A model generated the notes under the pieces. The model did not search any database. It had not been told where the DNA came from and saw only the letters and a program-made list of their open reading frames with translations. 64,000 bases of DNA from Candidatus Gastranaerophilales bacterium (GTDB lineage Bacteria > Cyanobacteriota > Vampirovibrionia > Gastranaerophilales > Gastranaerophilaceae): assembly GCA_944325835.1 (NCBI GenBank), contig CALVBO010000005.1, positions 62,001 through 126,000 on the forward strand, written 5' to 3'. A program made the translations under genes and the position numbers. This document shows positions 44,736 to 52,521 of the stretch, piece by piece. Position 1 is the first letter of the stretch. Each line of letters begins with the position of its first letter.

Positions 44736-45770
44736 GTGCTCACGGACAACGTAAAATTTTATTGTCACCCTGAACTTGATTCAGGGTCTGTCCAGCAAAG
44801 CGAGCTACCGGTAACGTTGGACAGATCCCGAACTAAATTCGGGATGACGAAAAACGCAGCGTTCACAATGGCAGAGATATTATTATCCCTGACGATAATC
44901 GGCGTGGTGGCAGCGATAACATTACCGAGCCTTACCGGTAACATCAACGAGCGAACATGGAACACGCAAAGAAAAGCGCTTTATGCAAGATTTTCACAGG
45001 CCGTTTCACTAATGGATTCAATGAACGGATATTCCGATGCCGAAACTTTTGTAACAGCAGGGCTTTCTAAAGTTTTGAAAATTAATAATGTCTGCGACTA
45101 CGACCACCTCGAAGATTGCGGCATAACCTCAAAACAGATTACCGATAACGCGGGCAATCCAACGTCAATGCCAAAACTCGTCAGTGAGTTGAACCCTAAA
45201 AACACAAGTATGTCATTTACCGATACTCACGGAACAACTCCTGTGGACTATTCTTACAGTAATGTCGATACCGAAGCTGCAGCGTTTGAAACACAGAACG
45301 GCGAAAGCATTTTGGCTTTTTATAACCCTTCTTGCAGCGCAGATATGCAGGAAACTGATTACTATGGCGCCAGCAAGGTTTGTGCGAACTTTGTGTATGA
45401 TCTCAACGGAAGCAAAGGTCCGAATGCAGTCGGTAAAGATATCGGGGTAATGACAGTTTTGTATCCGTCTGACAGCCTTGTTGTCGCGCCTATGCTGTAT
45501 CCACGAAATTCCGGCGTAGAAGTAGACTTTAATGAAGCTCCAAAGGCCTGTACGGCTTTAGATGCTGAGTATCGTGTGCCAAATATAGGTGAAGTTATTT
45601 CTATGTTTTATAATAGTAAATTACTTAATATTATTGAGAGTTCGCACTATTGGTCATCAAGCCGCTACGATTCATCTAAAGCATGGAATATGAGCGGAAC
45701 AACGGGAAGAATATTTCTTGAACCAATTAGCAGTACCGGATGGAAAAAGGTTAAATGCGTCAAGCGTTAA
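44736..45770 (+). CDS. Type IV pilin-like protein A, apparently phase-OFF
   Basis: The open frame encodes a pseudopilin: the cleavage site NAA|FTMAEILLSLTIIGVV, the shared mature N-terminus (NINERTWNTQRKALYAR) and a C-terminal DUF1566/lectin-like part (RVPNIGEV, YWSSSRYDSSKAW, KCVKR). The only start in frame near the 5' end is a GTG at 44736 with no proper ribosome site; the frame is open further back into the G14 tract. I infer that the real start is the ATG at 44663, one base out of frame in this sequence. The 85-base palindromic repeat (44764-44848) is translated within the leader (CHPELDSGS, KFGMT). Paralogues at 27096 and 48991. Confidence 0.8.
   Translation: MLTDNVKFYCHPELDSGSVQQSELPVTLDRSRTKFGMTKNAAFTMAEILLSLTIIGVVAAITLPSLTGNINERTWNTQRKALYARFSQAVSLMDSMNGYSDAETFVTAGLSKVLKINNVCDYDHLEDCGITSKQITDNAGNPTSMPKLVSELNPKNTSMSFTDTHGTTPVDYSYSNVDTEAAAFETQNGESILAFYNPSCSADMQETDYYGASKVCANFVYDLNGSKGPNAVGKDIGVMTVLYPSDSLVVAPMLYPRNSGVEVDFNEAPKACTALDAEYRVPNIGEVISMFYNSKLLNIIESSHYWSSSRYDSSKAWNMSGTTGRIFLEPISSTGWKKVKCVKR
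44764..44848 (+). repeat. 85-base palindromic element (copy A), translated in pseudopilin leader
   Basis: Ends GTCA/TGAC. Hairpin 1 is ACCCTGAA-CTTGA-TTCAGGGT, hairpin 2 is ATCCCGAA-CTAAA-TTCGGGAT, and CTGTCC pairs with GGACAG around the conserved centre AGCTACCGGTAACGTTGG. A second copy of exactly the same length stands at 48938-49022, with compensatory changes in hairpin 1. Confidence 0.85.
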
Positions 45771-45773
45771 CAC

Positions 45774-45802
45774 AAAGGCGGGGCAATGTTCCCGCCTTTT
45801 TA
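45774..45802 (+). terminator. Intrinsic terminator after pseudopilin A
   Basis: AAAGGCGGG / CCCGCCTTTTT stem-loop four bases after the stop codon. Confidence 0.85.
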
Positions 45803-45854
45803 TTTACATTACTTTAATCTTTTTGCCTAAAATCATTTTTTATAATATTATATT

Positions 45855-45876
45855 ACATGTATTAAGAGATACATGT
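45855..45876. promoter_or_regulatory. Perfect inverted repeat upstream of korA, candidate operator
   Basis: ACATGTAT-TAAGAG-ATACATGT, an 8-base perfect inverted repeat, lies just downstream of a TATAAT box (about 45841) and 27 bases before the korA ATG. Its position fits a repressor operator; a leader hairpin is the alternative. Confidence 0.55.
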
Positions 45877-45903
45877 ATTTTTTATAAAAAGAAGGTAGAA
45901 CTT

Positions 45904-47007
45904 ATGGTAAACAAACTAATCAAAGAAGACACAAAGATGTTTTTGACGGGGAATGAAGTTTTGGCGTACGCTGCAAACGCTGCGGAAGCAGACTTTATGT
46001 ATGGTTATCCTATTACCCCGCAAAACGAGATTATGCACACTTGGTGTAAATTGCTTCCGAAAACAGAAGCTGGATTTTTACAGACAGAAGATGAAATCTC
46101 TGCAGGCTTTTCTACTATCGGCGGAATTTTAGCCGGTAAAAGGGCCTTCACCGCAACAGCTGGTCCCGGTAACGTAATCATGCAGGATGCCCAATCAATG
46201 GCTGAAATGATGAGAATCCCTTTTGTCTGTGCAGTTATGCAAAGAGGCGGTCCTTCGACCGCTACGGTAATTTACGCTCAGCAGGAAACACGTTTGACAT
46301 GCTTTGGCGGAAACGGTGAAGGCTTCAGAATCGTTTATTCTACGGCCGGACACCAGGATCTTTATGATTATATGATTAAAGCTTTCAATACAGCTTGGAC
46401 TTATAAGTTCCCTACATACCTACTGGCAGACGGATATCAAGGTAAAATGAGAGAACCTGTTACATTGTATGATCCTGCTTCACGCGGAATTAAAATGACA
46501 CCGGTTACTCCATACTTATTGGGTGAAGGCGAAATCGGAAAAGACAGAAAATCTGTTCACCTTAGAAATACTTACAATATGGAAGAAGAACTTATGGAAG
46601 TTCTTGATCAGTATCAGGTCGACTACGACAAAATGGCTGAAGAAGTCGCTGAATCTTTTGAATATAAAACGGAAGATGCTGAAATTCTTATTATTGCTCA
46701 CGGTATTGTAGCTCGTTCTGCAATGACCGCTGTTGATGAGCTTAGAGCAAAAGGTATTAAAGCCGGCTTATTCAGACCGATTACAATCAGACCGCTTGAT
46801 GTTAAACCGCTTAGAGCAGCAGTTAAGAGAGCTAAACAGGTTCTGTTTACAGAATCTGCAAACGGTCAATTGGCGCAAATGGTACTTGAAAAAATCTACG
46901 GCTTAACAACACCTTATCAAACATTATTCAAAATGGGTGTAGGTGTTACCGGTGATGATATCGTTAACAAAGTTGTTGAAATGGCTGACGTTCCGGCAGC
47001 AGTTTAG
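45904..47007 (+). CDS. korA: 2-oxoacid:ferredoxin oxidoreductase alpha subunit (KorA-like)
   Basis: A 367-residue protein starting MVNKLIKEDTKMFLTGNEVL after a GAAGG ribosome site; the frame is open upstream to 45718 but that part overlaps the pseudopilin. It has the family's YGYPITPQNEIM, FLQTEDEISAGFSTIGGILA and AFTATAGPGNVIMQDAQSMA. It partners KorB in oxidising 2-oxoglutarate (or a branched/indole 2-oxoacid) to the acyl-CoA while reducing ferredoxin. Substrate assignment is by similarity only. Confidence 0.92.
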   Translation: MVNKLIKEDTKMFLTGNEVLAYAANAAEADFMYGYPITPQNEIMHTWCKLLPKTEAGFLQTEDEISAGFSTIGGILAGKRAFTATAGPGNVIMQDAQSMAEMMRIPFVCAVMQRGGPSTATVIYAQQETRLTCFGGNGEGFRIVYSTAGHQDLYDYMIKAFNTAWTYKFPTYLLADGYQGKMREPVTLYDPASRGIKMTPVTPYLLGEGEIGKDRKSVHLRNTYNMEEELMEVLDQYQVDYDKMAEEVAESFEYKTEDAEILIIAHGIVARSAMTAVDELRAKGIKAGLFRPITIRPLDVKPLRAAVKRAKQVLFTESANGQLAQMVLEKIYGLTTPYQTLFKMGVGVTGDDIVNKVVEMADVPAAV

Positions 47008-47025
47008 TAAAAGGAGAAAAACAAA

Positions 47026-47781
47026 ATGACAGAATTATTAACAATGCCTCCAAAATTGCCTGACGCACAAAATGCGGAAGTCGGCGCTTCCAAATTTTGT
47101 CCCGGCTGCGGTCACGGTATGATATTAAAATCACTAGCCTGGGCTATTGATGATTTAGGTTTAAAACAAAAAGCAGTTTTCGGTTGTGATATCGGATGCT
47201 CATTGCTTTCGTGGAATTATATGGATTTAGACACCGTTCAAACCCACCACGGTCGTACAACTCCTGTAATCTACGGGTTTACCAGAGCAAATAAAGACGC
47301 AATCGGTATTGCTTATATGGGTGACGGCGGCGGTTTGGCAATCGGTTCACAGCACCTTGTCAACGCAACTGTTCGTTCCGAAAGAATGCTGATTATTGTT
47401 ACTAACAACACTAACTATGGTATGACAGGCGGACAAATGTCACCGACTACAATGCCGGGTCAAAAAACGGAAACAACTCCTTACGGACGTGATTGTGATG
47501 TTACCGGTCGTCCTGCAAAAGGCGCTGAAATGGTTGCTGCGATTGCTGACCCTGCAAAATCTTATGTTGCAAGAGCTTCTGTTTCTAACCTGAAAAAACT
47601 CCGCGTAACCTTCAAAAAAGCACTCAAAAACGTTGAAATGGGTGGCTTCTCATTTGTTGAAGTTCTATCTCTTTGCCCGCTCAACTGGAGAACTAATAAC
47701 GTTGATACGTGGGGCAGATTAGAACAAATGGAAAGCGTTTTTGAAGTTAACGAATTCCTTGTTAGAGAAGGCTTAGAATAA
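47026..47781 (+). CDS. korB: 2-oxoacid:ferredoxin oxidoreductase beta subunit (KorB-like)
   Basis: A 251-residue thiamine diphosphate subunit: FCPGCGHGMILKSLAWAI at the N-terminus, DIGCSLLSWNYMDLDTVQTH, the ThDP-binding GDGG...N stretch IAYMGDGGGLAIGSQHLVNA, and NNTNYGMTGGQMSPTTMPGQ. It holds the catalytic cofactor and an Fe-S ligand set. Follows korA by 18 bases with AAGGAG. Confidence 0.94.
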   Translation: MTELLTMPPKLPDAQNAEVGASKFCPGCGHGMILKSLAWAIDDLGLKQKAVFGCDIGCSLLSWNYMDLDTVQTHHGRTTPVIYGFTRANKDAIGIAYMGDGGGLAIGSQHLVNATVRSERMLIIVTNNTNYGMTGGQMSPTTMPGQKTETTPYGRDCDVTGRPAKGAEMVAAIADPAKSYVARASVSNLKKLRVTFKKALKNVEMGGFSFVEVLSLCPLNWRTNNVDTWGRLEQMESVFEVNEFLVREGLE

Positions 47782-47818
47782 TATCAGGCGTGGTTTAACA
47801 AAGAAGAAAGGTAAAAAT

Positions 47819-48376
47819 ATGAGTAGAACAAAAATGGTATTAGCAGGTGAAGGCGGTCAGGGCGTTCAGTCTGTTGCTAAAATTCTTGTTGAAGCAGGCT
47901 ATGAAGCAGGCAAACAAGTTTTATATATTCCAAACTTCGGCGTAGAACAACGCGGCGGGGTTTCTATTGCATTCTGTCAAATCGCTGATGAAAAAATCGG
48001 CGAACCGCGTTTCGCTAAGGGCGACATCGTAATAATGCTTTCTGATAGAGCAATCGACAGATGCGATACTTATGTTGATGAAAATTCTATTGTAGTTTAC
48101 GATACATCAGTTTGTACTAAGAAACCGGAATGCAAATGCAAAAAACTCATCGGTGTTGACGCTAATAAAATTGCTAACGAAAAACTTAGCGCACGTGTAT
48201 TTAACATCATTATTTTGGGCGTATTGCTTGCAGCAACTAATGTTTTAAAAATTGATGATATCAAAAACGCTATGGAATTGGCATTAGGCAAAAAATTCGC
48301 TGTAAAACCTGAATTGAGAGAGTTGAACCACAAAGCTCTTGAAATGGGTATGGAAATGGTTAATGCAGCTGTTTAA
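47819..48376 (+). CDS. korC: 2-oxoacid:ferredoxin oxidoreductase gamma subunit (KorC-like)
   Basis: A 185-residue protein with the gamma-domain pattern LAGEGGQGVQSVAKILVEAG, IPNFGVEQRGGVSIAFCQIA, and KGDIVIMLSDRAIDRCDTYV. It completes the catalytic core. Separate gamma and delta genes are typical of the four-subunit 2-oxoglutarate enzymes of anaerobes. Preceded by AAGGTA. Confidence 0.93.
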   Translation: MSRTKMVLAGEGGQGVQSVAKILVEAGYEAGKQVLYIPNFGVEQRGGVSIAFCQIADEKIGEPRFAKGDIVIMLSDRAIDRCDTYVDENSIVVYDTSVCTKKPECKCKKLIGVDANKIANEKLSARVFNIIILGVLLAATNVLKIDDIKNAMELALGKKFAVKPELRELNHKALEMGMEMVNAAV

Positions 48377-48394
48377 TGCGGAAAGGTGATTAAA

Positions 48395-48667
48395 ATGACA
48401 GAACAATTACAATATAAAGGATACAAAATTGAAGGTGTCGGCAAAGGAAAAGCTGATTACTATGTATACACAGACCTCTGTAAAGGCTGCGGTCTTTGTA
48501 TCGCAAAATGCCCAATGAATAAAATGGGTAAAGACTGCTTAAAATGGTCAAAAGAAACCGGACTTTTCCAAACCCCTGCGGTTGAACCGGATCCTTCTAT
48601 CTGTATTGCCTGCGGAACTTGTGAATTAACTTGTCCGGACAGTGCAATCAGAATTGAAAGAAAATAA
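48395..48667 (+). CDS. korD: 2-oxoacid:ferredoxin oxidoreductase delta subunit (2x[4Fe-4S] ferredoxin)
   Basis: A 90-residue ferredoxin with two cluster motifs, CKGCGLCIAKCP and CIACGTCELTCP, that passes electrons from the KorABC core to ferredoxin. The start is ATG at 48395; a GTG at 48386 lies in the ribosome site AAAGGTGA itself. Last gene of korABCD, followed by a terminator. Confidence 0.93.
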   Translation: MTEQLQYKGYKIEGVGKGKADYYVYTDLCKGCGLCIAKCPMNKMGKDCLKWSKETGLFQTPAVEPDPSICIACGTCELTCPDSAIRIERK

Positions 48668-48701
48668 AAAGTAACGCCCCGAAAGGGGCTTTACTTTTTT
48701 T
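48668..48701 (+). terminator. Intrinsic terminator after korD
   Basis: AAAGTAACGCCCC-GAAA-GGGGCTTTACTTT followed by T-run. Confidence 0.9.
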
Positions 48702-48848
48702 GAAAAATACTACATAATCGCCGGTCAAGGCGGCCTCCTAATTAGACCCTTGCTATCGGTCTTGACTAAAATTGAAAAATAGTAAATAATAGAAGAGGCA
48801 ATAAGGCAATAAGAGAATAGGGCAATAAGCCCGGAAAGGATGGAAAGA

Positions 48849-48930
48849 ATGAAAAACCGAAATGTAAGTATTTGTACGGGGGGGGGGGGGGCGTGCCTTA
48901 CCCGCAAAATTAGGTATTGAGGACACTACG
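48849..48930 (+). other. Out-of-frame start region of pseudopilin B (phase-OFF leader)
   Basis: AAGGATGGAAAGA provides a ribosome site for the ATG at 48849, which reads MKNRNVSICT into a G14 tract and then hits TGA after the tract (48918-48920). With 13 or 16 G it would join the pseudopilin frame, which is open through this region. Same design and flanks as 44663. Confidence 0.7.
48878..48891 (+). repeat. Poly-G tract (G14), candidate phase-variation switch
   Basis: Fourteen G preceded by GTAAGTATTTGTAC, almost identical to the flank of the tract at 44692 (GTAAGTATTTGCAC). Separates the ATG at 48849 from the pseudopilin frame. Confidence 0.9.
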
Positions 48931-48937
48931 TCCCCAT

Positions 48938-49022
48938 GTCATGCTGAACTTGATTCAGCATCTGTCCCATGTCGCGAGCTACCGGTAACGTTGGACAGAT
49001 CCCGAAATAAATTCGGGATGAC
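48938..49022 (+). repeat. 85-base palindromic element (copy B), translated in pseudopilin leader
   Basis: Same length, ends (GTCA/TGAC) and centre (GAGCTACCGGTAACGTTGG) as copy A. Hairpin 1 is ATGCTGAA-CTTGA-TTCAGCAT versus ACCC/GGGT in copy A, so changes occur on both arms and pairing is kept. Hairpin 2 is ATCCCGAA-ATAAA-TTCGGGAT. Confidence 0.85.
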
Positions 49023-50064
49023 ATTAAAGGAAATGACCCTTGTATGTGCCTTTACCATGGCAGACCGGCTGAGCCGGATCCATAATGGGCTGGTCGGCTT
49101 ACGGTCAGCGTTTACCATGGCCGAAATATTATTATCCCTGACGATAATCGGCGTGGTGGCCGCGATAACGCTTCCGTCACTCACGGGCAACATTAATGAA
49201 CGCACGTGGAACACGCAGAGAAAAGCTCTTTATGCACGAATGAGTCAGGCAATTGCCCTGATGCCGTCTTTGAATGGTTATGGAAAACTTTCCGGTACTA
49301 TAAGCGATGACGGTTCACAAAGTGTTACAGAGGATACAGCCGCTGAGACGTTTGTTACTGACGGACTTTCAAAAGTCTTAAAAATCAATAATATTTGCGA
49401 TAATGAACATTTAAAAGATTGCGGTTTAGCTTCTAAAATAACCAATATTAAAGGAGATTCTCTTGATTTTCCATTTGATATGCAGACCTTAAATTCCGGA
49501 ATTTTAAGCCAAAATTTTGCGGGTCACCCTTCTTATAATCAGTTAAATACGAAAGCTGCGGCTTTTGAAACACAAAACGGAGAAAGTATTGCGGTTTATT
49601 ATAATCCGAATTGCAGTATTAATCAGGCTTTTACTAATTACTGGAATTATGTGCAGCCGTTATTTTGTGCAAATTTCCTGTATGATTTGAATGGAAGTAA
49701 AGGGCCGAATACTGTTGGTAAAGATTTAGGCTTCATTACAGTTTTTTATGCTGTTGACCCTGTGGTTGTAGCTCCGGTTCCGTTGATGCAAAATTCAGCG
49801 ACCGGTGTAAGCCAGATCGCAGCAGGGAAAGAGTGTTTGAAATTCTCGGATGACAGTCGTGTACCAAATAAAGAAGAATTAGCAGCAATGTATATTAATA
49901 AAGAGCTTATTGGCAACTGGGATGCCGGAGGTTTTTATCTTTCCTCTTCAACGGATATTTATGAGGGTGCACCGGCAGCCTGGACTGTAGATATTAACCA
50001 TGGCACTATGTATAAGACCAGTTCAAGAACTCAGGGACATGCTTTGAGGTGTATTAAACGTTAA
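48991..50064 (+). CDS. Type IV pilin-like protein B, apparently phase-OFF
   Basis: Encodes a pseudopilin with SA|FTMAEILLSLTIIGVV and the same mature N-terminus as the copies at 27 and 45 kb, then a unique middle and a DUF1566/lectin-like end (RVPNKEELAAM, FYLSSSTD, LRCIKR). In-frame starts are a TTG at 48991 and ATGs at 49018 and 49033, none with a convincing ribosome site; the frame stays open back to the G14 tract, so the ATG at 48849 is the probable true start once the tract is in register. The leader has a partial duplication (CAFTMAD, then SAFTMAE) separated by the repeat-encoded RLSRIHNGLVGLRS. Confidence 0.8.
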   Translation: MDRSRNKFGMTLKEMTLVCAFTMADRLSRIHNGLVGLRSAFTMAEILLSLTIIGVVAAITLPSLTGNINERTWNTQRKALYARMSQAIALMPSLNGYGKLSGTISDDGSQSVTEDTAAETFVTDGLSKVLKINNICDNEHLKDCGLASKITNIKGDSLDFPFDMQTLNSGILSQNFAGHPSYNQLNTKAAAFETQNGESIAVYYNPNCSINQAFTNYWNYVQPLFCANFLYDLNGSKGPNTVGKDLGFITVFYAVDPVVVAPVPLMQNSATGVSQIAAGKECLKFSDDSRVPNKEELAAMYINKELIGNWDAGGFYLSSSTDIYEGAPAAWTVDINHGTMYKTSSRTQGHALRCIKR

Positions 50065-50092
50065 AAAAGGAGCCAGAAGGCTCCTTTTTATG
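50063..50092. terminator. Bidirectional terminator, pseudopilin B / SprA-like gene
   Basis: AAAAAAGGAGCC-AGAA-GGCTCCTTTTT stem-loop; contains the stop codon of the minus-strand gene (50088-50090). Confidence 0.9.
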
Positions 50093-50516
50093 CTAATAAA
50101 TTTAATCTTTGTTTGCTTGCCATATTTTGAGCTTCGGATTTAATGTTCCTTGCCTGTGCCGCAACCTTGTAGTCCTGACCGGAAGGGTCTGCCGGTGCCA
50201 TAGCGGAGCGTATTACCGTATTTGCATCGTTAATCGTTTGCTGCGGGTTATTAGGATTAAGGGATGGCATTTTTATAGCCACATGTCCGGCAAAAGGTAT
50301 GCCGTCGGCATTACGTTCAATTACGATAGCACCTGCGAGGTGCCCGCCTGCGGTTTTGTGCGCAAGTTCGTGTGCATAGATTTCGTTATAATTCTTTTTT
50401 ATTAAAGCCTGTTTTGCTTCGTCTTTTTGTTCGTCATCCTGCGACATTCTTGCGTTTTGAAACCCGAAGGCATATTTATTCCCGTACAATCCGTTTCCTG
50501 TAATAGCACCTAACAT
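50088..50516 (-). CDS. SprA-related putative metalloprotease
   Basis: A 142-residue protein with the zincin helix YAHELAHKTAGGHLAGA (HExxH at about residues 49-53) and the family tail RSAMAPADPSGQDYKVAAQA. This matches the SprA-related family (putative catalytic metalloprotease). The usual N-terminal linker is short here and no signal peptide is visible. Substrate unknown; a role in cell-envelope or phage-like structures is possible but unsupported. Confidence 0.85.
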   Translation of the reverse strand: MLGAITGNGLYGNKYAFGFQNARMSQDDEQKDEAKQALIKKNYNEIYAHELAHKTAGGHLAGAIVIERNADGIPFAGHVAIKMPSLNPNNPQQTINDANTVIRSAMAPADPSGQDYKVAAQARNIKSEAQNMASKQRLNLLA

Positions 50517-50671
50517 AATTCTACCTCACACCTTTGCTACCATTGTAGCATTTTTGATGTGTTTTGGCAAGTCCTAATTATTAAAAATTGTTCATAAAAG
50601 TATAAAAATCAGTATTTTCATAATCTTTCGTGATACTATGGTAACAATAGAAGTTTTAGAAGGAGAGAAAT

Positions 50672-51583
50672 ATGACAGAATATTTTTATTTGAACGGGGA
50701 ATGGGTTGATTCGACAAAGGCTTCTATACCGGTCAGAACTCATGCTTTTTTATACGGAACTTCTGTATTTGAAGGTATAAGAGCATATTGGAATGAAGAA
50801 GAAAAACAGCTTTATGCTTTCAGAGTCAGAGAACACTACGAAAGAATGTTTGCAAGTGCAAAAATTATGTTCATGACTCCGACCATGAGTATTGATGAAT
50901 ACTGCAAATTAACTGTTGAACAGTTGAAAAAGAATAATTACAGAGAAAATACTTATATTCGTCCTACATTATATAAATGCGCGCAAAAGGTTGGCCCGGG
51001 GCTTTATGATAACCCTGATGCGTTTGTTCTCCTGACAAATAAAATGGGTGATTATATTGATACTTCAAAAGGCTTGAGAGTTTGTGTTTCTTCGTGGAGA
51101 AGAAACAGCGATAATGCTATTCCGCCTCGTGCGAAAGTCAGCGGCGCTTATGCAAACTCTGCATTGATTAAAACGGACGCTCATAATGCAGGTTTTGATG
51201 ATGCTATTGTTCTGGATGAATGCGGACAGGTTACAGAAGGTTCTGCAATGAACTTCTTTATGGTTATGAACGGAAAACTTGTTACCTCTGCAAAAACAGA
51301 CAGTATTTTAATAGGCATCACAAGAAACACTATTATTGAACTCGCGAGAGATTTGGGGATTGAAGTTGAAGAACGTGCTATTGATCGTTCGGAACTTTAC
51401 CTTGCGGATGAAGCGTTCTATTGCGGCACAGGTGCACAGGTCAGCCCGATTGTTGAAATCGATGGCAGAAAACTCGGTGACGGAAAAGTCGGCCCGATTG
51501 CTGCAAAATTGCAAGACCTTTATTTTGATGTTGTAAAGGGCAAGGTAGCTAAATATAAACACTGGTGTATGCCGGTTTACTAA
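50672..51583 (+). CDS. ilvE: Branched-chain amino acid aminotransferase
   Basis: A 303-residue fold-type IV PLP enzyme. HAFLYGTSVFEGIRAYW, the PLP-lysine region KVSGAYANSALIKTDAHNAG, DDAIVLDECGQVTEGSAMNF and FYCGTGAQVSPIVEIDGRKL are diagnostic. It makes or breaks leucine, isoleucine and valine. AAGGAG precedes the ATG. Followed 28 bases later by mlaE. Confidence 0.96.
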   Translation: MTEYFYLNGEWVDSTKASIPVRTHAFLYGTSVFEGIRAYWNEEEKQLYAFRVREHYERMFASAKIMFMTPTMSIDEYCKLTVEQLKKNNYRENTYIRPTLYKCAQKVGPGLYDNPDAFVLLTNKMGDYIDTSKGLRVCVSSWRRNSDNAIPPRAKVSGAYANSALIKTDAHNAGFDDAIVLDECGQVTEGSAMNFFMVMNGKLVTSAKTDSILIGITRNTIIELARDLGIEVEERAIDRSELYLADEAFYCGTGAQVSPIVEIDGRKLGDGKVGPIAAKLQDLYFDVVKGKVAKYKHWCMPVY

Positions 51584-51611
51584 TTTTGTTAACGGGCATG
51601 TGTGAGGACAG

Positions 51612-52346
51612 ATGTTTACATTCTTAGGTTTATGCGTTCAAAACTTAATACGTTGTTTTAAATACTTGTTCTCAGGGCAGGCACGTTTCAGTACAATAAT
51701 TTCACAGGCATCGGCAATAAGTTACGACTCATTGCCGATATCCCTGATGATTGTTTTCATTGCGTCTTTGGTTATGACAATTCAGGTAGCGAAAAGTTTT
51801 GCAATGTCGGGGGCTGATACGTATATCGGCGGTTCTATTGCAATTGTTATGATAAGAGAAATTGCCCCGGGGTTTGTGGCGCTTGCAATCGGGGCGCGGG
51901 CGGGAACTGCAATTAGTGCGGAAATCGCCAATATGCAGGTTACATCTCAGGTTGATGCGCTTAAAACTCTAAAGGTTGATCCTGTCGGGTATTATTTTAC
52001 ACCGAGAATTCTGGCAGGATTTTTCACTGTTCCTATGGTTGTATTACTTGCAGAATTCGTCGGGATTGTCGGCGGAATGTTTGTTGCGCAGGCGACAATA
52101 GACCTTCATCCGGCAAGATATATAAGTTCTGTATGGGCCTGGCTTTCGATAAGGGATGTTTATATAAGCCTTTTTAAGGCAATGATTTTTGGAGCATTGA
52201 TAACGCTTGTGTGCGCGACTCAGGGATATACAACTACAGGCGGGGCAAAGCAGGTCGGAATATCAACGACGCGCGCATCAATACTTTCTACAATTTATAT
52301 GCTTGTTGCGGATTTTTTAATTAATCTTGTTTTCTATATTTTTTAA
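51612..52346 (+). CDS. mlaE: MlaE-family lipid ABC transporter permease
   Basis: A 244-residue membrane protein with the MlaE signature: VAKSFAMSGADTYIGGSIAI, EIAPGFVALAIGARAGTAIS, AEIANMQVTSQVDALKTLKV, and the C-terminal GYTTTGGAKQVGISTTRASI. It should move phospholipids between membranes with an MlaF ATPase and an MCE (MlaD) protein, neither of which is adjacent. The end overlaps the convergent small zinc-ribbon gene by 26 bases. Confidence 0.93.
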   Translation: MFTFLGLCVQNLIRCFKYLFSGQARFSTIISQASAISYDSLPISLMIVFIASLVMTIQVAKSFAMSGADTYIGGSIAIVMIREIAPGFVALAIGARAGTAISAEIANMQVTSQVDALKTLKVDPVGYYFTPRILAGFFTVPMVVLLAEFVGIVGGMFVAQATIDLHPARYISSVWAWLSIRDVYISLFKAMIFGALITLVCATQGYTTTGGAKQVGISTTRASILSTIYMLVADFLINLVFYIF

Positions 52347-52521
52347 GATTACTTTTGTGCACAATGGCGCCGCAGTTCCGGCAGGCAAGGATTTCTCCGG
52401 TGCTGTCAACCGGCATAAAAACATGATTGCAGCGCTCTTCTTCAAGCTCTTCCGGTGTTTTTTGCTTGATATAACCGCTTTTCTTACTAAAAATTTTTAC
52501 TATAAGTTCGATTAGATACAT
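52321..52521 (-). CDS. Small zinc-ribbon-like protein, translationally coupled to cdd
   Basis: A 66-residue protein: short N-terminal hydrophobic helix (YLIELIVKIFSKKSG), a glutamate-rich stretch and a cysteine/histidine pattern (RCNHVF, then LACRNCGAIVH) that looks like a treble-clef or zinc ribbon. No family recognised. The ATG shares its A with the cdd stop codon (TAATG), a strong sign it is real and co-translated; it also overlaps mlaE on the other strand. Confidence 0.7.
   Translation of the reverse strand: MYLIELIVKIFSKKSGYIKQKTPEELEEERCNHVFMPVDSTGEILACRNCGAIVHKSNLKKYRKQD

Noticed and set aside
44548-44754. A 68-codon frame spanning the G-tract on the plus strand
   Set aside because: It is a non-conserved register through repeats and poly-G with no ribosome site; the ATG at 44663 in another register is the credible start.
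45718-45903. KorA starting inside the pseudopilin A gene
   Set aside because: The extended frame crosses a terminator and the promoter/inverted repeat; ATG 45904 has a good ribosome site and the conserved N-terminus.
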